Shown here piece by piece: positions 42,014-52,242 of a stretch of 64,000 bases of DNA. Positions within the stretch are counted from its first letter, which is position 1. Each line of letters opens with the position of its first letter. Origin of the DNA: Planctomycetota bacterium (GTDB lineage Bacteria; Planctomycetota; Planctomycetia; Pirellulales; Pirellulaceae). A program made the position numbers and the translations under genes. Under the pieces are notes generated by a model. It was not told the origin of the DNA and made no database searches. It saw only the letters and a program-made list of their open reading frames with translations. Location: positions 1-64,000 of the forward strand of contig VGZA01000022.1 in the NCBI GenBank assembly GCA_016872775.1, given 5' to 3'.

Positions 42014-43306
42014 ATGCGACTTCGACCCTACGTATTTTGTTCCATCCTCGTGTTGCTGGCGGCTTTCGGCACGGCCCTGTCCGCGGCCGATTCGTCGAAG
42101 GACTGGCCGTCATTTCGCGGTCCGGACCGCACCGGAGTGGCGCGCGAAACCGGGTTGCTCCGAGCCTGGCCCGAAAACGGACCGCGGTTGGTCTGGCAAG
42201 GCGACGGCGCGGGGCGGGGCTACGCAAGCCTCGCAATCGCCGGCGATCGGATCTATACGCTCGGTGACAGTCCGTCCACCGCCGAGGACAAAGACGAGTA
42301 CCTCAGTGCATTCGATCGCAAGTCGGGGAAACTCCTCTGGCAAACCAAGACCGGGCCGGCCTGGACCTCCGGACAAGAGTCGTGGCAAAGTTCGCGTTCG
42401 ACACCGACGATTGATGGCCCGCGCGTTTACGTTCTCACTCCGCACGGGGTCCTGGTCTGTTGCGACGCGGCCATCGGTAAGGAATTCTGGAAACGCGATC
42501 TCAAGGCGGAATTCGAAGGCCGAAAAGGGGATCCGTGGGGCTACAGCGAGTCGGTATTGGTGGATGGAGACCGCCTGATCTGCACGCCTGGTGGCGAAAA
42601 AAACACCATGGTCGCGCTCGACAAGAAAACCGGCGCAACGTTATGGACTGCGGACCGCGCCAACGATCGGGGAGCCGGACACGCCTCGGCTGTCATCGCC
42701 ACGGTGGGCAAAGACCGAGTCTACGTGCAAGTGACCGCTTCCGGCCCCATGGGGGTGCGGGCCTCCGACGGAAAATTGCTCTGGTTCTACGACATTGAAA
42801 AAACAACCGCCGTGATCCCGACGCCGATCGTCCGCGATGACCTGGTCTTTTTTTCCGTGGGTTATGGTCGCGGCGGGGCCTTACTGAAACAGGTTCCATC
42901 TGCCGACGGCGGTGTAAAAATTGAGGAAATCTACGGTCTCAATACTGAGTTGAATAACAAGCATGGCGGCGTCATCCTGATCGGAGACCATCTGTACGGC
43001 GACTCCAACGATCAGGGGATCCCGTTCTGTGCCGAACTCATGACCGGCAAAGTGGTATGGAAAAAACGGGCCTCGGCAGGCAGCGGCTCGGCGTCCCTCG
43101 CCGGTGCTGACGGGATGCTCTTCATCCACTTTGCCAACGGTACGATGGCGCTGGCCGCCGCCGACCCGAGTGAATTCAAGGAATTGAGCACCTTCAAGCT
43201 GCCGAAGAACGGCAACCGACCAAGCTGGTCCCATCCGGTGATCGTCGACGGAAAACTGATGTTGCGCGAAGATGACCTGATCCTGTGTTACGATCTCCTC
43301 GAATAG
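42014..43306 (+). CDS. Secreted PQQ-like beta-propeller protein
   Basis: 430 residues. A signal peptide (MRLRPYVFCSILVLLAAFGT) precedes DWPSFRGPDRTGVARETGL, the usual opening of planctomycete PQQ-like/BamB-like proteins. Blades repeat the WxxD/G and AxDxxTG patterns: LSAFDRKSGKLLWQTKTG, VALDKKTGATLWTADRAND, VRASDGKLLWFYDIEKTTA. No PQQ-dependent dehydrogenase active site is visible, so it is probably a structural or binding propeller. AAGGGAG precedes ATG 42014. It lies 40 bp after the broken DUF1585 gene. Convergent with the LOG gene, 19 bp apart. Confidence 0.85.
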   Translation: MRLRPYVFCSILVLLAAFGTALSAADSSKDWPSFRGPDRTGVARETGLLRAWPENGPRLVWQGDGAGRGYASLAIAGDRIYTLGDSPSTAEDKDEYLSAFDRKSGKLLWQTKTGPAWTSGQESWQSSRSTPTIDGPRVYVLTPHGVLVCCDAAIGKEFWKRDLKAEFEGRKGDPWGYSESVLVDGDRLICTPGGEKNTMVALDKKTGATLWTADRANDRGAGHASAVIATVGKDRVYVQVTASGPMGVRASDGKLLWFYDIEKTTAVIPTPIVRDDLVFFSVGYGRGGALLKQVPSADGGVKIEEIYGLNTELNNKHGGVILIGDHLYGDSNDQGIPFCAELMTGKVVWKKRASAGSGSASLAGADGMLFIHFANGTMALAAADPSEFKELSTFKLPKNGNRPSWSHPVIVDGKLMLREDDLILCYDLLE

Positions 43307-43325
43307 TCGATTCGATCGGCACGGC

Positions 43326-44363
43326 TCAGCCAAAACTGTTCAATACGTCGATCAGCTGCCGCAGTCGGCCAAACGCCCGGCGATTGAAAGCGAACACCAG
43401 TCGATTCAGCGAGCCCAGCTCGGGCTCGTCCGCTTCCTCCGGCAAGGGAGCCGACTGCGTGAATTCGCCTTCGCCGAGCATGTCGGCAAATTGCTCATTG
43501 ATCTGCAGTAACTGCGATCCCGTCAGTTCCCGTTGCAGACGAAATACGAGTCGTTGCTTCACATAACGCATACTGTGGTAGACCGTGAAGAACCGCAGCA
43601 CTTCCTGCATGGCGTCGCACGCGTTATCGACGATCTTGTACAGGCTCAAGTCCTCGACCGAAATCATCGCGTTTGCCAGAAGCTGATCGACGATGAACTC
43701 GTGCAGATGATTCCAGTATCGGCTTCCTTCCGGGTGGATCAGCACGACCGGCACCATGTCGCGTTTGCCGGTCTGCAGCAGTGTAATCACTTCCATCGCT
43801 TCGTCGAGCGTCCCGAAGCCGCCCGGAAAACAGACTACGGCATCGCATTCCTTGACGAACATCAATTTGCGGGTGAAAAAGTATTTCATGTGGACCAGTT
43901 TGTGGTCCCCGGCGATGATCGAGTTGGCGGCCTGCTCGAAAGGCAGAATGATGTTCAATCCCATCGAGTGGTCGCGTCCCGCGCCGCGATGCCCGGCCTC
44001 CATGATGCCGCTCGCGGCACCGGTCACGACCATCCAACCCTGCTGGGCCATCGCCCGACCAAAATCCATCGCCTGGATGTAGGCTGGCTGGTCCGAGGGA
44101 GTTCGAGCGGAACCAAACACCGTGACCTTGCGGTGCCGGCGGTAGGGAGAAAACACCTTGAATGCATAACGAAGCTCGCGAAGCGCGCGGCTCAGTATTT
44201 TCAAGTCGCCACGGGACGAACCGTCGGCGACCAGCTTGTCGGCGGCCTCCTTGATCTGCTCGATCAGGTCGCTGATCTGCCGGCTCTTGCCAATCGGCAT
44301 CGGAAGCGGATTCGAGGCGGACAGCGGTGTACTGGCTGGCATCGACTCGGGTTTCGCGTCCAT
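43326..44363 (-). CDS. LOG-family (lysine decarboxylase-like/nucleoside hydrolase) protein
   Basis: 345 residues. The Rossmann-like LOG domain holds VTVFGSARTPSD, WMVVTGAASGIMEAGHRGAG and the PGGFGTLDE active motif with an upstream arginine (FFTRKLMFVKECDAVVCF). LOG proteins hydrolyse cytokinin riboside monophosphates or AMP-like nucleotides to ribose-5-phosphate and base. The N-terminal 90 residues and C-terminal 110 residues extend beyond the small LOG enzymes (about 190 residues), as in the longer TIGR00730-type bacterial members. GGAGGAG precedes ATG 44363. Cytoplasmic. Confidence 0.85.
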   Translation of the reverse strand: MDAKPESMPASTPLSASNPLPMPIGKSRQISDLIEQIKEAADKLVADGSSRGDLKILSRALRELRYAFKVFSPYRRHRKVTVFGSARTPSDQPAYIQAMDFGRAMAQQGWMVVTGAASGIMEAGHRGAGRDHSMGLNIILPFEQAANSIIAGDHKLVHMKYFFTRKLMFVKECDAVVCFPGGFGTLDEAMEVITLLQTGKRDMVPVVLIHPEGSRYWNHLHEFIVDQLLANAMISVEDLSLYKIVDNACDAMQEVLRFFTVYHSMRYVKQRLVFRLQRELTGSQLLQINEQFADMLGEGEFTQSAPLPEEADEPELGSLNRLVFAFNRRAFGRLRQLIDVLNSFG

Positions 44364-44441
44364 CGTCGGCTCCTCCGGGTGCGCCGAATCAACGATGACT
44401 CGGCTTCGTAATCATACGTTGCCACCCGCGGTTCACCAACA

Positions 44442-44467
44442 GAAAGGGGTTCGGTATCCCGAACCCC
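44442..44467 (-). terminator. Probable terminator of the small minus-strand gene
   Basis: A perfect nine-pair hairpin GGGGTTCGG-TATC-CCGAACCCC (44446-44467) is followed on the minus strand by TTTCT. It lies 26 bases past the stop of the gene at 44494. Confidence 0.6.
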
Positions 44468-44493
44468 CGGCAAAGCTCGTCGGTGCAGATCCG

Positions 44494-44730
44494 CTAAGCG
44501 GACGGACGACGAAAATGTTCGTATGCCAACAACATTTCGTGCAAATCCGTCGAAATCGTAATCTGCTCGTCGGCAAAATCCCGAACCCAGGTCCGGTTGT
44601 TGCGAACGGCGTCCAGCAATGGAGTCAGAATCTCGCCGAGCGAAAGCGTTACGTTCCGCTCCATCGGCAACGTCGCAGGTAACTCCGACTCGTTCGGCCC
44701 AAAAAAGACGCGCAAACGGGGGTTGATCAT
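44494..44730 (-). CDS. Small conserved hypothetical protein
   Basis: 78 residues from ATG 44730: MINPRLRVFFGPNESELPAT, then MERNVTLSLGEILTPLLDAV, RTWVRDFADEQITISTDLHE and an end rich in His/Arg. No signal or membrane segment. The longer in-frame reading upstream is intergenic. The internal consistency of composition and a terminator directly downstream support a real gene. I do not recognise a family; a planctomycete-restricted protein is likely. Confidence 0.65.
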   Translation of the reverse strand: MINPRLRVFFGPNESELPATLPMERNVTLSLGEILTPLLDAVRNNRTWVRDFADEQITISTDLHEMLLAYEHFRRPSA

Positions 44731-44856
44731 TCGATTCCATCCTTGAGGTGCAGAACCATCCCTGTCGACCTGACGGTCGATTTCGTTTCGTATCCCCTTT
44801 ATCGGCAGGCGACAGCTGCCAACTTTGCTTTTTTTGACGGTGCTAGCACTCCCTCC

Positions 44857-44883
44857 AAGGACCGCATCCAAGAGGCGGTCCTT
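44857..44883. terminator. Hairpin with terminator character in the divergent region
   Basis: AAGGACCGC and GCGGTCCTT form a nine-pair stem around a nine-base loop, followed by TCACT on the plus strand. Both flanking genes point away (minus start at 44730, plus start at 45012), so it lies in a 281-bp promoter-side region. It could be an attenuator in the leader of the plus gene or a bidirectional stop. Confidence 0.35.
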
Positions 44884-45011
44884 TCACTAACAACCCCGTC
44901 CGGCCCCCGCTCGCCGCGCGTCTCGCCGAACTTCGGTTTTCACCCTTCACTCTTCTCACTTCCTCCCTGCGGTCGTCAGCGGCCGTTGCAGAGATTACAA
45001 CTAACGCCATC

Positions 45012-48000
45012 ATGGTGATCAACATGCATCGATGGTGGGGCGCGGGCATACGGCTTGGGATCTGCCTGTGTCTGATTTGCAGCATGCCTCAAAGCCGGGC
45101 GATCGCCGAAACTCCGAACCGGCTTGCGCATGGCGGCGGCGATGGAGGCGGCGATGGGGGCGGCCGTCCCGTCGATCTGGAATCACAATTGAAAGCGGAG
45201 GGGTTGAAGTCCCTGGCCGAGGCGGCTCTCCAGGAAGGCGATCCGCGTCAAGGAGCGTTGCTTTTTTACCAGCCTCAACTGGGCTGCGCACATTGCCACG
45301 ATCGGGCTGGCCGGTCGCGCGCGGATTCAGGCGCGGCAAGCCCGGATCGGTTGACGAAGGCCGGACCGGGAATGCAGGCCAGTCTGATCGGGCCCGACCT
45401 GACTCGGCCCGACGCACCAGTGACGCGGGAACATCTGATCGAATCGGTGCTCGAACCGTCGCGCAAGATCCGGCGGGACTACGAGTCGTGGCAACTGGTG
45501 ACGGTCGACGGTCGAACCGTCATGGGTTTCCTTCTCGACGAATCGAAGTCCGCGGGAAAGCTGCGGCTGCGCGACATCGCGGCCGGAGAGGTACTGGAGT
45601 TTTCGGCGGAGGAAATCGAGACCCGCAGGAAGCTGGACGTCTCTCTGATGCCGGCTGGGCAAGTCAAACAATTAACGGACCGCAGGGCATTTCTGGACTT
45701 GATTGCCTATCTGTACGCGATCGGCACGGAGGGACCAGCTCGAGCCATCGAACTGCGACCGGCCCATTCTCCCTTGGCGGCGGTTGTACCCGAATATGAA
45801 AGGCAGGTCGATCATGCCGCATTCCTGCGGGAATGGGACGACCCGTCGCTCGCCGCCGCATCCCTTCAGCAAGGCGAGCGCATTTATCAACGGGTATGCC
45901 TGAATTGCCACGGTACGGTCGAGCAGCCCGGCAGCCTGCCAACCTCGCTGCGGTTCTCTTCCGGGAAATTCAAGAACGGTTTCGATCCCTACCGCATCTA
46001 CCAGACTCTGACGCATGGTTTCGGACTGATGATGCCCCAGACGTGGATGGTACCGCAGCAGAAGTACGCTGTGATTTACTATATTCGCGAGCATTTTCTT
46101 CGACCCCACAATGCGTCCGAGTATCTGCGGATCGAGCCTCGCTATGTGGCTTCTTTACCGGCGGGCTCCACCCGTGGCCCCGATCCCGTCAGCATTGAGC
46201 CCTGGTCGGCGATGGATTACGGCGCCTTTCTGATCGGAACCTATGAAGCGCCATTACTTCGTCCGGATGTTGTTCCGAATCTCGCTTACAAAGGCATTGC
46301 AGTCCGGCTGGATAGCGGTGGTGGCGGTGTCGCGCACGGCCGACACTGGTCGGTTTTTGAGCATGATACGCTGCGTACGGCCGCGGTCTGGTCGGCTGTG
46401 GAATCGGACAAGAGTGCGGAATCGAAAAAGAGCACCGAGTCGAAAAACGGCGCTGGATCGAAAAAAGACGCTGGATCGAAAAAGGGCACCGGATCGGAAA
46501 CGGGCACCAACTTCATTGACTGGCAGGGGATCCAGTTCAACGGAGCTCACCAGGTCCATCCGCGCATTACCGGCCAATTGCAATTCTCGAACCCGATCGG
46601 CCCCGGTTGGGCCGATCCCAATACCGATTCCTTCGACGACCCGCGGCTGTTGGGCCGGGACAACCGACGCTACGGTCCGCTGCCTCGGGAATGGGGTCGC
46701 TATCTGGGCACGTACTCGTTCGGCGATCAGGTCGTGCTCAACTACCGTGTGGGGACCACGGAGGTGCTCGAGTTACCCGGCGCGATGGCGAATCGGCGCG
46801 AGGGGTTCACGCGTCAGTTCGAGATCGGGAAGCGCTCGCATGCGCTCACGCTTCTGGTCGCGACAATTGCCGAGGAGGCAGGCGGCCTGGAACTCTGGAC
46901 GTCCGCGGAGGGAGTACGGTTTGCGGTGGCGGCGGCTGGCCGATCGGAGAACGGGGAGACCAACACAGCGGTAACAGGGCTGGTTGCCGCGGTTTCGCCG
47001 ACGCAGGCCGCGCTGGAGTGGGAATGGAGAAAAGGGGGCCGACTTTGCCTGCGAATTCCCGCAGGGGAGTCTCCCTTGTCGTTCGTACTCGGGTTGTGCG
47101 CCGGGGACCGTTCGTCGCGAGAGTCGTCGGTTGATGCGGGAAAGCAACCCGACGTGCGAACCGGCGCCGAGCGTCGCGAGGCGATGGAGAGACAGTTCGT
47201 GGAACTGGCAGATGCCAGGCCGGGACTGGAAGCGCTCACTCGTGGAGGCCCGCGACGATGGCCGGAGATCCTCAGCACGACACTCCTTTCCGGCGGGAAC
47301 GATCGGCCTTTTGCGGTCGACACGATTGAATTACCGGTCAACAATCCCTGGGCCTGCCAGGTGCGGCCGACGGGATTCGATTTTTTCGCGGACGGCGATC
47401 GAGCGGCGTTGTGCACTTGGGACGGCGATGTGTGGCTGCTGCGAGGATTCGGCAGCCGCGCCGCGGCGCCGACAATTCAGTGGCAGCGCATCGCTTCGGG
47501 GCTATTCCAGCCGCTGGGCCTGAAGATCGTCGACGACCGCATTTACCTGACATGCCGCGACCAACTGGTGGTCTTGCGCGATCTGAACGGCGATGGCGAG
47601 TCCGATCTTCTGGAATGCGTCAACAGCGACCACCAGGTCACGGAGCATTTCCACGAGTTTGCGATGGGGTTACAGGTGGACGGCGACGGAAATTTTTACT
47701 ACGCCAAGTCCGCTCGACATGCCTTGCCCGCGCTCGTTCCACACCATGGCACTCTGCTGCGCGTCGCCGGCGACGGGTCGAGAACCGACATTCTGGCCAA
47801 TGGCTTTCGCGCGGCCAACGGCGTTTGTTTGAATCCCGACGGAACATTCGTGGTCACCGATCAGGAGGGACACTGGAATCCCAAGAATCGCATCAACTGG
47901 GTTCGGCCACCGGCGAACGGCGAGCCGCCGCGATTCTACGGCAACATGATGGGCTACCATCAGGTCACCGATTCGTCGGATGCGGCGATGGAGCGGCCGC

Positions 48001-48656
48001 TCTGCTGGATCACCAACGCCTTCGATCGATCGCCGTCGGAACTGTTGTGGGTCACGAGTGAATCGTGGGAACCGCTGCGTGGAACCCTTTTGAATTTCTC
48101 GTACGGATATGGCAAGGCTTACATTGTGCCGCACCAACAGCTGCCGGACGGGCGGGTTCAGGGCGGGATGTGTGAGCTGCCGATTCCGCCATTTCCCACT
48201 GGCATCATGCGCGGCCGGTTTCACGTCGGCGACGGACACCTCTACGTCTGCGGAATGTTCGCCTGGGCGGGAAACGCCACACAGCCGGGTGGCTTCTATC
48301 GGATCCGCCGCGGCACCGCACCGCTCCACGTCCCCCGGTCGCTCGAAGTCCACGGCGATGAACTGCGGATCGGATTCACCGCCGCGCTGCGGCGCGAATC
48401 GGCCGAAAATACCAGCAACTACTCGCTGCAAGCCTGGGACCTTAAACGCTCGCGCGAATATGGGTCGGCGCATTACAATGAGCGACCGCTTAAGACGGAA
48501 AAAGCGACGCTCGACGCGGACGGCCGGACCGTCGTGTTGAAGATCGCTTCGCTGGCGCCCACCTGGTGCATGTCGGTCGGATTCTCCCTGACCGCGGACG
48601 ACGGCTCGCCCGTCCAGGGAGTCATCCACAACACGATTCACTCCACGGGGCGCTGA
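45012..48656 (+). CDS. Large secreted diheme cytochrome c / propeller protein
   Basis: 1214 residues. A signal peptide (about 10-32) leads to a Gly/Asp-rich stretch, then a first c-heme GCAHCHDRAG (C92, C95, H96) and a second VCLNCHGTVE (C296, C299, H300) with RRKLDVSLMP and MMPQTWMVPQQKY as candidate methionine ligands. The middle (about 380-720) resembles the planctomycete DUF6797-type domain (WSAMDYGAFLIGTYEAP) interrupted by a six-copy hexapeptide repeat (464-499). The C-terminal half is a propeller of the PVC-type 'membrane-bound dehydrogenase' class (QPLGLKIVDDRIYLTCRDQL, GFRAANGVCLNPDG). Probably periplasmic electron transfer tied to substrate oxidation; substrate unknown. Met5 at 45024 is an alternative start. 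Its 3' end overlaps the convergent gene by 19 bp. Confidence 0.85.
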   Translation: MVINMHRWWGAGIRLGICLCLICSMPQSRAIAETPNRLAHGGGDGGGDGGGRPVDLESQLKAEGLKSLAEAALQEGDPRQGALLFYQPQLGCAHCHDRAGRSRADSGAASPDRLTKAGPGMQASLIGPDLTRPDAPVTREHLIESVLEPSRKIRRDYESWQLVTVDGRTVMGFLLDESKSAGKLRLRDIAAGEVLEFSAEEIETRRKLDVSLMPAGQVKQLTDRRAFLDLIAYLYAIGTEGPARAIELRPAHSPLAAVVPEYERQVDHAAFLREWDDPSLAAASLQQGERIYQRVCLNCHGTVEQPGSLPTSLRFSSGKFKNGFDPYRIYQTLTHGFGLMMPQTWMVPQQKYAVIYYIREHFLRPHNASEYLRIEPRYVASLPAGSTRGPDPVSIEPWSAMDYGAFLIGTYEAPLLRPDVVPNLAYKGIAVRLDSGGGGVAHGRHWSVFEHDTLRTAAVWSAVESDKSAESKKSTESKNGAGSKKDAGSKKGTGSETGTNFIDWQGIQFNGAHQVHPRITGQLQFSNPIGPGWADPNTDSFDDPRLLGRDNRRYGPLPREWGRYLGTYSFGDQVVLNYRVGTTEVLELPGAMANRREGFTRQFEIGKRSHALTLLVATIAEEAGGLELWTSAEGVRFAVAAAGRSENGETNTAVTGLVAAVSPTQAALEWEWRKGGRLCLRIPAGESPLSFVLGLCAGDRSSRESSVDAGKQPDVRTGAERREAMERQFVELADARPGLEALTRGGPRRWPEILSTTLLSGGNDRPFAVDTIELPVNNPWACQVRPTGFDFFADGDRAALCTWDGDVWLLRGFGSRAAAPTIQWQRIASGLFQPLGLKIVDDRIYLTCRDQLVVLRDLNGDGESDLLECVNSDHQVTEHFHEFAMGLQVDGDGNFYYAKSARHALPALVPHHGTLLRVAGDGSRTDILANGFRAANGVCLNPDGTFVVTDQEGHWNPKNRINWVRPPANGEPPRFYGNMMGYHQVTDSSDAAMERPLCWITNAFDRSPSELLWVTSESWEPLRGTLLNFSYGYGKAYIVPHQQLPDGRVQGGMCELPIPPFPTGIMRGRFHVGDGHLYVCGMFAWAGNATQPGGFYRIRRGTAPLHVPRSLEVHGDELRIGFTAALRRESAENTSNYSLQAWDLKRSREYGSAHYNERPLKTEKATLDADGRTVVLKIASLAPTWCMSVGFSLTADDGSPVQGVIHNTIHSTGR
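46401..46508 (+). repeat. Six tandem 18-bp units in frame within the cytochrome gene
   Basis: Six consecutive 18-nt units encode ESDKSA, ESKKST, ESKNGA, GSKKDA, GSKKGT and GSETGT. The consensus is [E/G]SKK[S/G]T. The units differ by point changes, so this is an aged tandem array, yet multiples of three have kept the reading frame. It forms a hydrophilic, lysine/serine-rich linker. Confidence 0.9.
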
Positions 48657-49897
48657 TCGGGGTGCTGATCGGGCTGGAAGTGTGGCGAGCAGCTCTCACC
48701 GCGCCGTTGCTCGTCAGTCTCGTCGTTCAAAAGTTGGGTTGCCTCGCGGATGCTCCTGGCTCGCCACTTGTCGCGCGGCATCGCAGTCGCCAATCCCAGG
48801 CGTTGCAGCTTCGCGATTGCGTCCGCCACTTCGAAGTCGACGCCCGTGGGAAGCATCGATGCGAGGCAGGCTTCGACGGCATGGTCGAGTTCGTCGGCAG
48901 ACCAGCCGGAGACGGGAGCGTCCCGCCAAAGAAGAAAATACGCCAGGATTGTCTCGCGAAACTCTTGGTCCTCGGCTTCGTCGAGGATCCGGAACAGCAC
49001 GCCGGAATTACTGTCCAGGTTCTGGTAATAGAGGTTCCGGGTAACGTTCAACTGATACTTGTTCTTGGTGTTCAGGTAACCAAACACCGATTTCACGCCG
49101 TAGCCCAGCGTGGCGCCGACGAAGCATAAGAACGCGACCATCCCCTGCAACCCGGTATAAACTAGCAGCAGCGTGCCCTGGATGATCTTCCAGAGCGTCA
49201 TTCCGATCCCCGAGAGCGTCGGGAACAGGATCTTGCCCTGATCGAACCAGCTCATTCGAACGCGCGTCCCCGGCAGCATCATTTCCAGATCGGCTTTGGG
49301 AATGTTCTTGAACAGCTTGATGAAGATCGCATTCGGATCAACGTCCCGTTCCAGCGGCCGGTCTGGTCGCAGCCGAAAGATGACCGCCAGACGGCGGTAG
49401 GTCGGAACGTCGATCGTCTTGCGGCGATACAAGGTGCGCCAGGAGCAACGCACGCGCCGGCCGATCGTGTCGCCGCGCGCGTAAACTTCCAGCTCCGCGA
49501 AGATGTCGAAGTCGATATATAGGTCGATACCCCAGTCGCTGGTGGCACCCAGGGCACTTTCAATGTCCTCCCGCTTCAACCGCATGTAGTTGGCTTTTTC
49601 GAGGAGTGCGGTGAATTGCCGGACCACCGAACTCCCCATCGCCTCCTGTTCCTCGTCGGGCGGACGGGTCGCGACGAGTTCCGCGTCGGGATCAAACGGC
49701 GCGTAGGCGCATTTCAGTCGCTCCAACCGTTCGCGAAATTCCCGGTGCAGCCGGCGGGAAACCGTATCACAGAATTCGAGAAACTGACGGCGATCGACCG
49801 GCGTGAGCCCGTCGCTGAGCAACAGGCGCTGGACCAGTTCCCCTTTCTGGATCGGAATGAAGTGTTCCTGTCGCGATGGGGTGTGGGTGGAACTCAT
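48638..49897 (-). CDS. TMEM143/DUF3754-like membrane protein
   Basis: 419 residues. The N-terminal soluble part holds EHFIPIQKGELVQRLLL and YMRLKREDIESALGATSDWG, typical of DUF3754/TMEM143 proteins, followed by DPNAIFIKLFKNIPKADLEM and MLPGTRVRMSWFDQGKI. Two hydrophobic helices lie at about 228-275 (GMTLWKIIQGTLLLVYTGLQ and GMVAFLCFVGATLGYG); the family segment NVTRNLYYQNLDSNSGVLFR follows. The function of the family is unknown. The C-terminal 30 residues are charged and lie in the overlap with the convergent cytochrome gene. Confidence 0.8.
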   Translation of the reverse strand: MSSTHTPSRQEHFIPIQKGELVQRLLLSDGLTPVDRRQFLEFCDTVSRRLHREFRERLERLKCAYAPFDPDAELVATRPPDEEQEAMGSSVVRQFTALLEKANYMRLKREDIESALGATSDWGIDLYIDFDIFAELEVYARGDTIGRRVRCSWRTLYRRKTIDVPTYRRLAVIFRLRPDRPLERDVDPNAIFIKLFKNIPKADLEMMLPGTRVRMSWFDQGKILFPTLSGIGMTLWKIIQGTLLLVYTGLQGMVAFLCFVGATLGYGVKSVFGYLNTKNKYQLNVTRNLYYQNLDSNSGVLFRILDEAEDQEFRETILAYFLLWRDAPVSGWSADELDHAVEACLASMLPTGVDFEVADAIAKLQRLGLATAMPRDKWRARSIREATQLLNDETDEQRRGESCSPHFQPDQHPDQRPVE

Positions 49898-50021
49898 ACG
49901 TGCGATCGCGGGGGACGGAACGGCAAATGGAACGCACCCCGTTGTAACCTATTCCATGTTGCGATGGCAGGGCAATCGGATCCCCATTGCCACAATGTTC
50001 GCAGTTCGGTAGAACCCGGCT

Positions 50022-50702
50022 ATGTCGCCCACCAGCCCTTTACGAGCGGTCGTCTTCGATCTGGACGGCCTGATGTTCAATACGGAGCAGCTCTATTACC
50101 ACGTCGGCAGCGAGATGCTTCGTCGGCGTGGCAAGGTATTGACGCAGGAGTTGATCGATCAGATGATCGGCCGACCCAGCCGCGTCGCGCTGCAGACAAT
50201 GATCGATTGGCATCAGCTGGACGATACGGTCGAGACACTGCTGCGGGACAACGACGCGATCTTCGACGAGTTATTGCCGACCCGCCTGGCACCAATGCCG
50301 GGCCTGTTGACGCTACTCGCGTCGCTCGACCAGGTCGAGATTCCCAAGGCGATCGGTACCAGCAGTCGACGGGTGTTTGTCGACAAAGTCCTCCGGCCGT
50401 TCTCGCTGGGATCCCGATTTCAGTTTTTGTTGACGTCGGAAAGTGTCGATCGGGGCAAGCCGGATCCGGAGATCTACCTGCTGGCGGCCGAGCGTTTTGG
50501 CATTCGTCCGTCCGAGATGATGGTGCTGGAGGACAGCGAAATCGGCTGCCGCGCCGCGGTGGCATCCGGCGCCTTCGCCGTCGCGGTCCCGGGCGACCAT
50601 AGTGCGGATCACTGTTTCGACGGCGCGCAGTTCGTCGCGGATTCGCTCGAAGACACACGCATCTACGCATCGCTCGGAATCGCCCCCGCCGCCGCCACCT
50701 GA
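50022..50702 (+). CDS. HAD-superfamily phosphatase/phosphoglucomutase-like
   Basis: 226 residues. VVFDLDGLMFNTE contains the DxD nucleophile/acid pair (Asp13, Asp15), GTSSRR the second motif, and GKPDPEIYLLAAERFGI and VLEDSEIGCRAAVASGA the third and fourth motifs with the conserved Lys and Asp residues. The helical cap at 18-85 is of the beta-phosphoglucomutase/gph type. It acts in the cytoplasm on a phosphorylated sugar or related compound. ATG 50022 is used; it follows a 124-bp divergent gap. Two strong hairpins follow the stop. Confidence 0.85.
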   Translation: MSPTSPLRAVVFDLDGLMFNTEQLYYHVGSEMLRRRGKVLTQELIDQMIGRPSRVALQTMIDWHQLDDTVETLLRDNDAIFDELLPTRLAPMPGLLTLLASLDQVEIPKAIGTSSRRVFVDKVLRPFSLGSRFQFLLTSESVDRGKPDPEIYLLAAERFGIRPSEMMVLEDSEIGCRAAVASGAFAVAVPGDHSADHCFDGAQFVADSLEDTRIYASLGIAPAAAT

Positions 50703-50708
50703 CCCGGA

Positions 50709-50758
50709 CCGAACGCACCGTTCGGCAAAAACGGCGCGACCGCCTTGCGGCCGCGCCG
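50709..50758 (+). promoter_or_regulatory. Two consecutive perfect hairpins between the HAD gene and asnS
   Basis: Hairpin 1: CCGAACG-CAC-CGTTCGG (50709-50725). Hairpin 2: CGGCGCG-A-CCGC-CTT-GCGG-C-CGCGCCG (50732-50758), with 11 pairs and one A/C internal mismatch. No T-run follows, so they are not classic terminators. They may end the HAD transcript or fold in the asnS leader; I see no T-box features (no AGGGTGGNACCGCG-type element). Confidence 0.5.
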
Positions 50759-50840
50759 AACATCACGGCACAATGTCGCTCACGGTACAGTGTCGAACAG
50801 TTGGAACCGGAATCTGGATTCGCAAAGGATCGTTTCGATC

Positions 50841-52241
<1,401 letters not shown>

Positions 52242-52242
52242 T

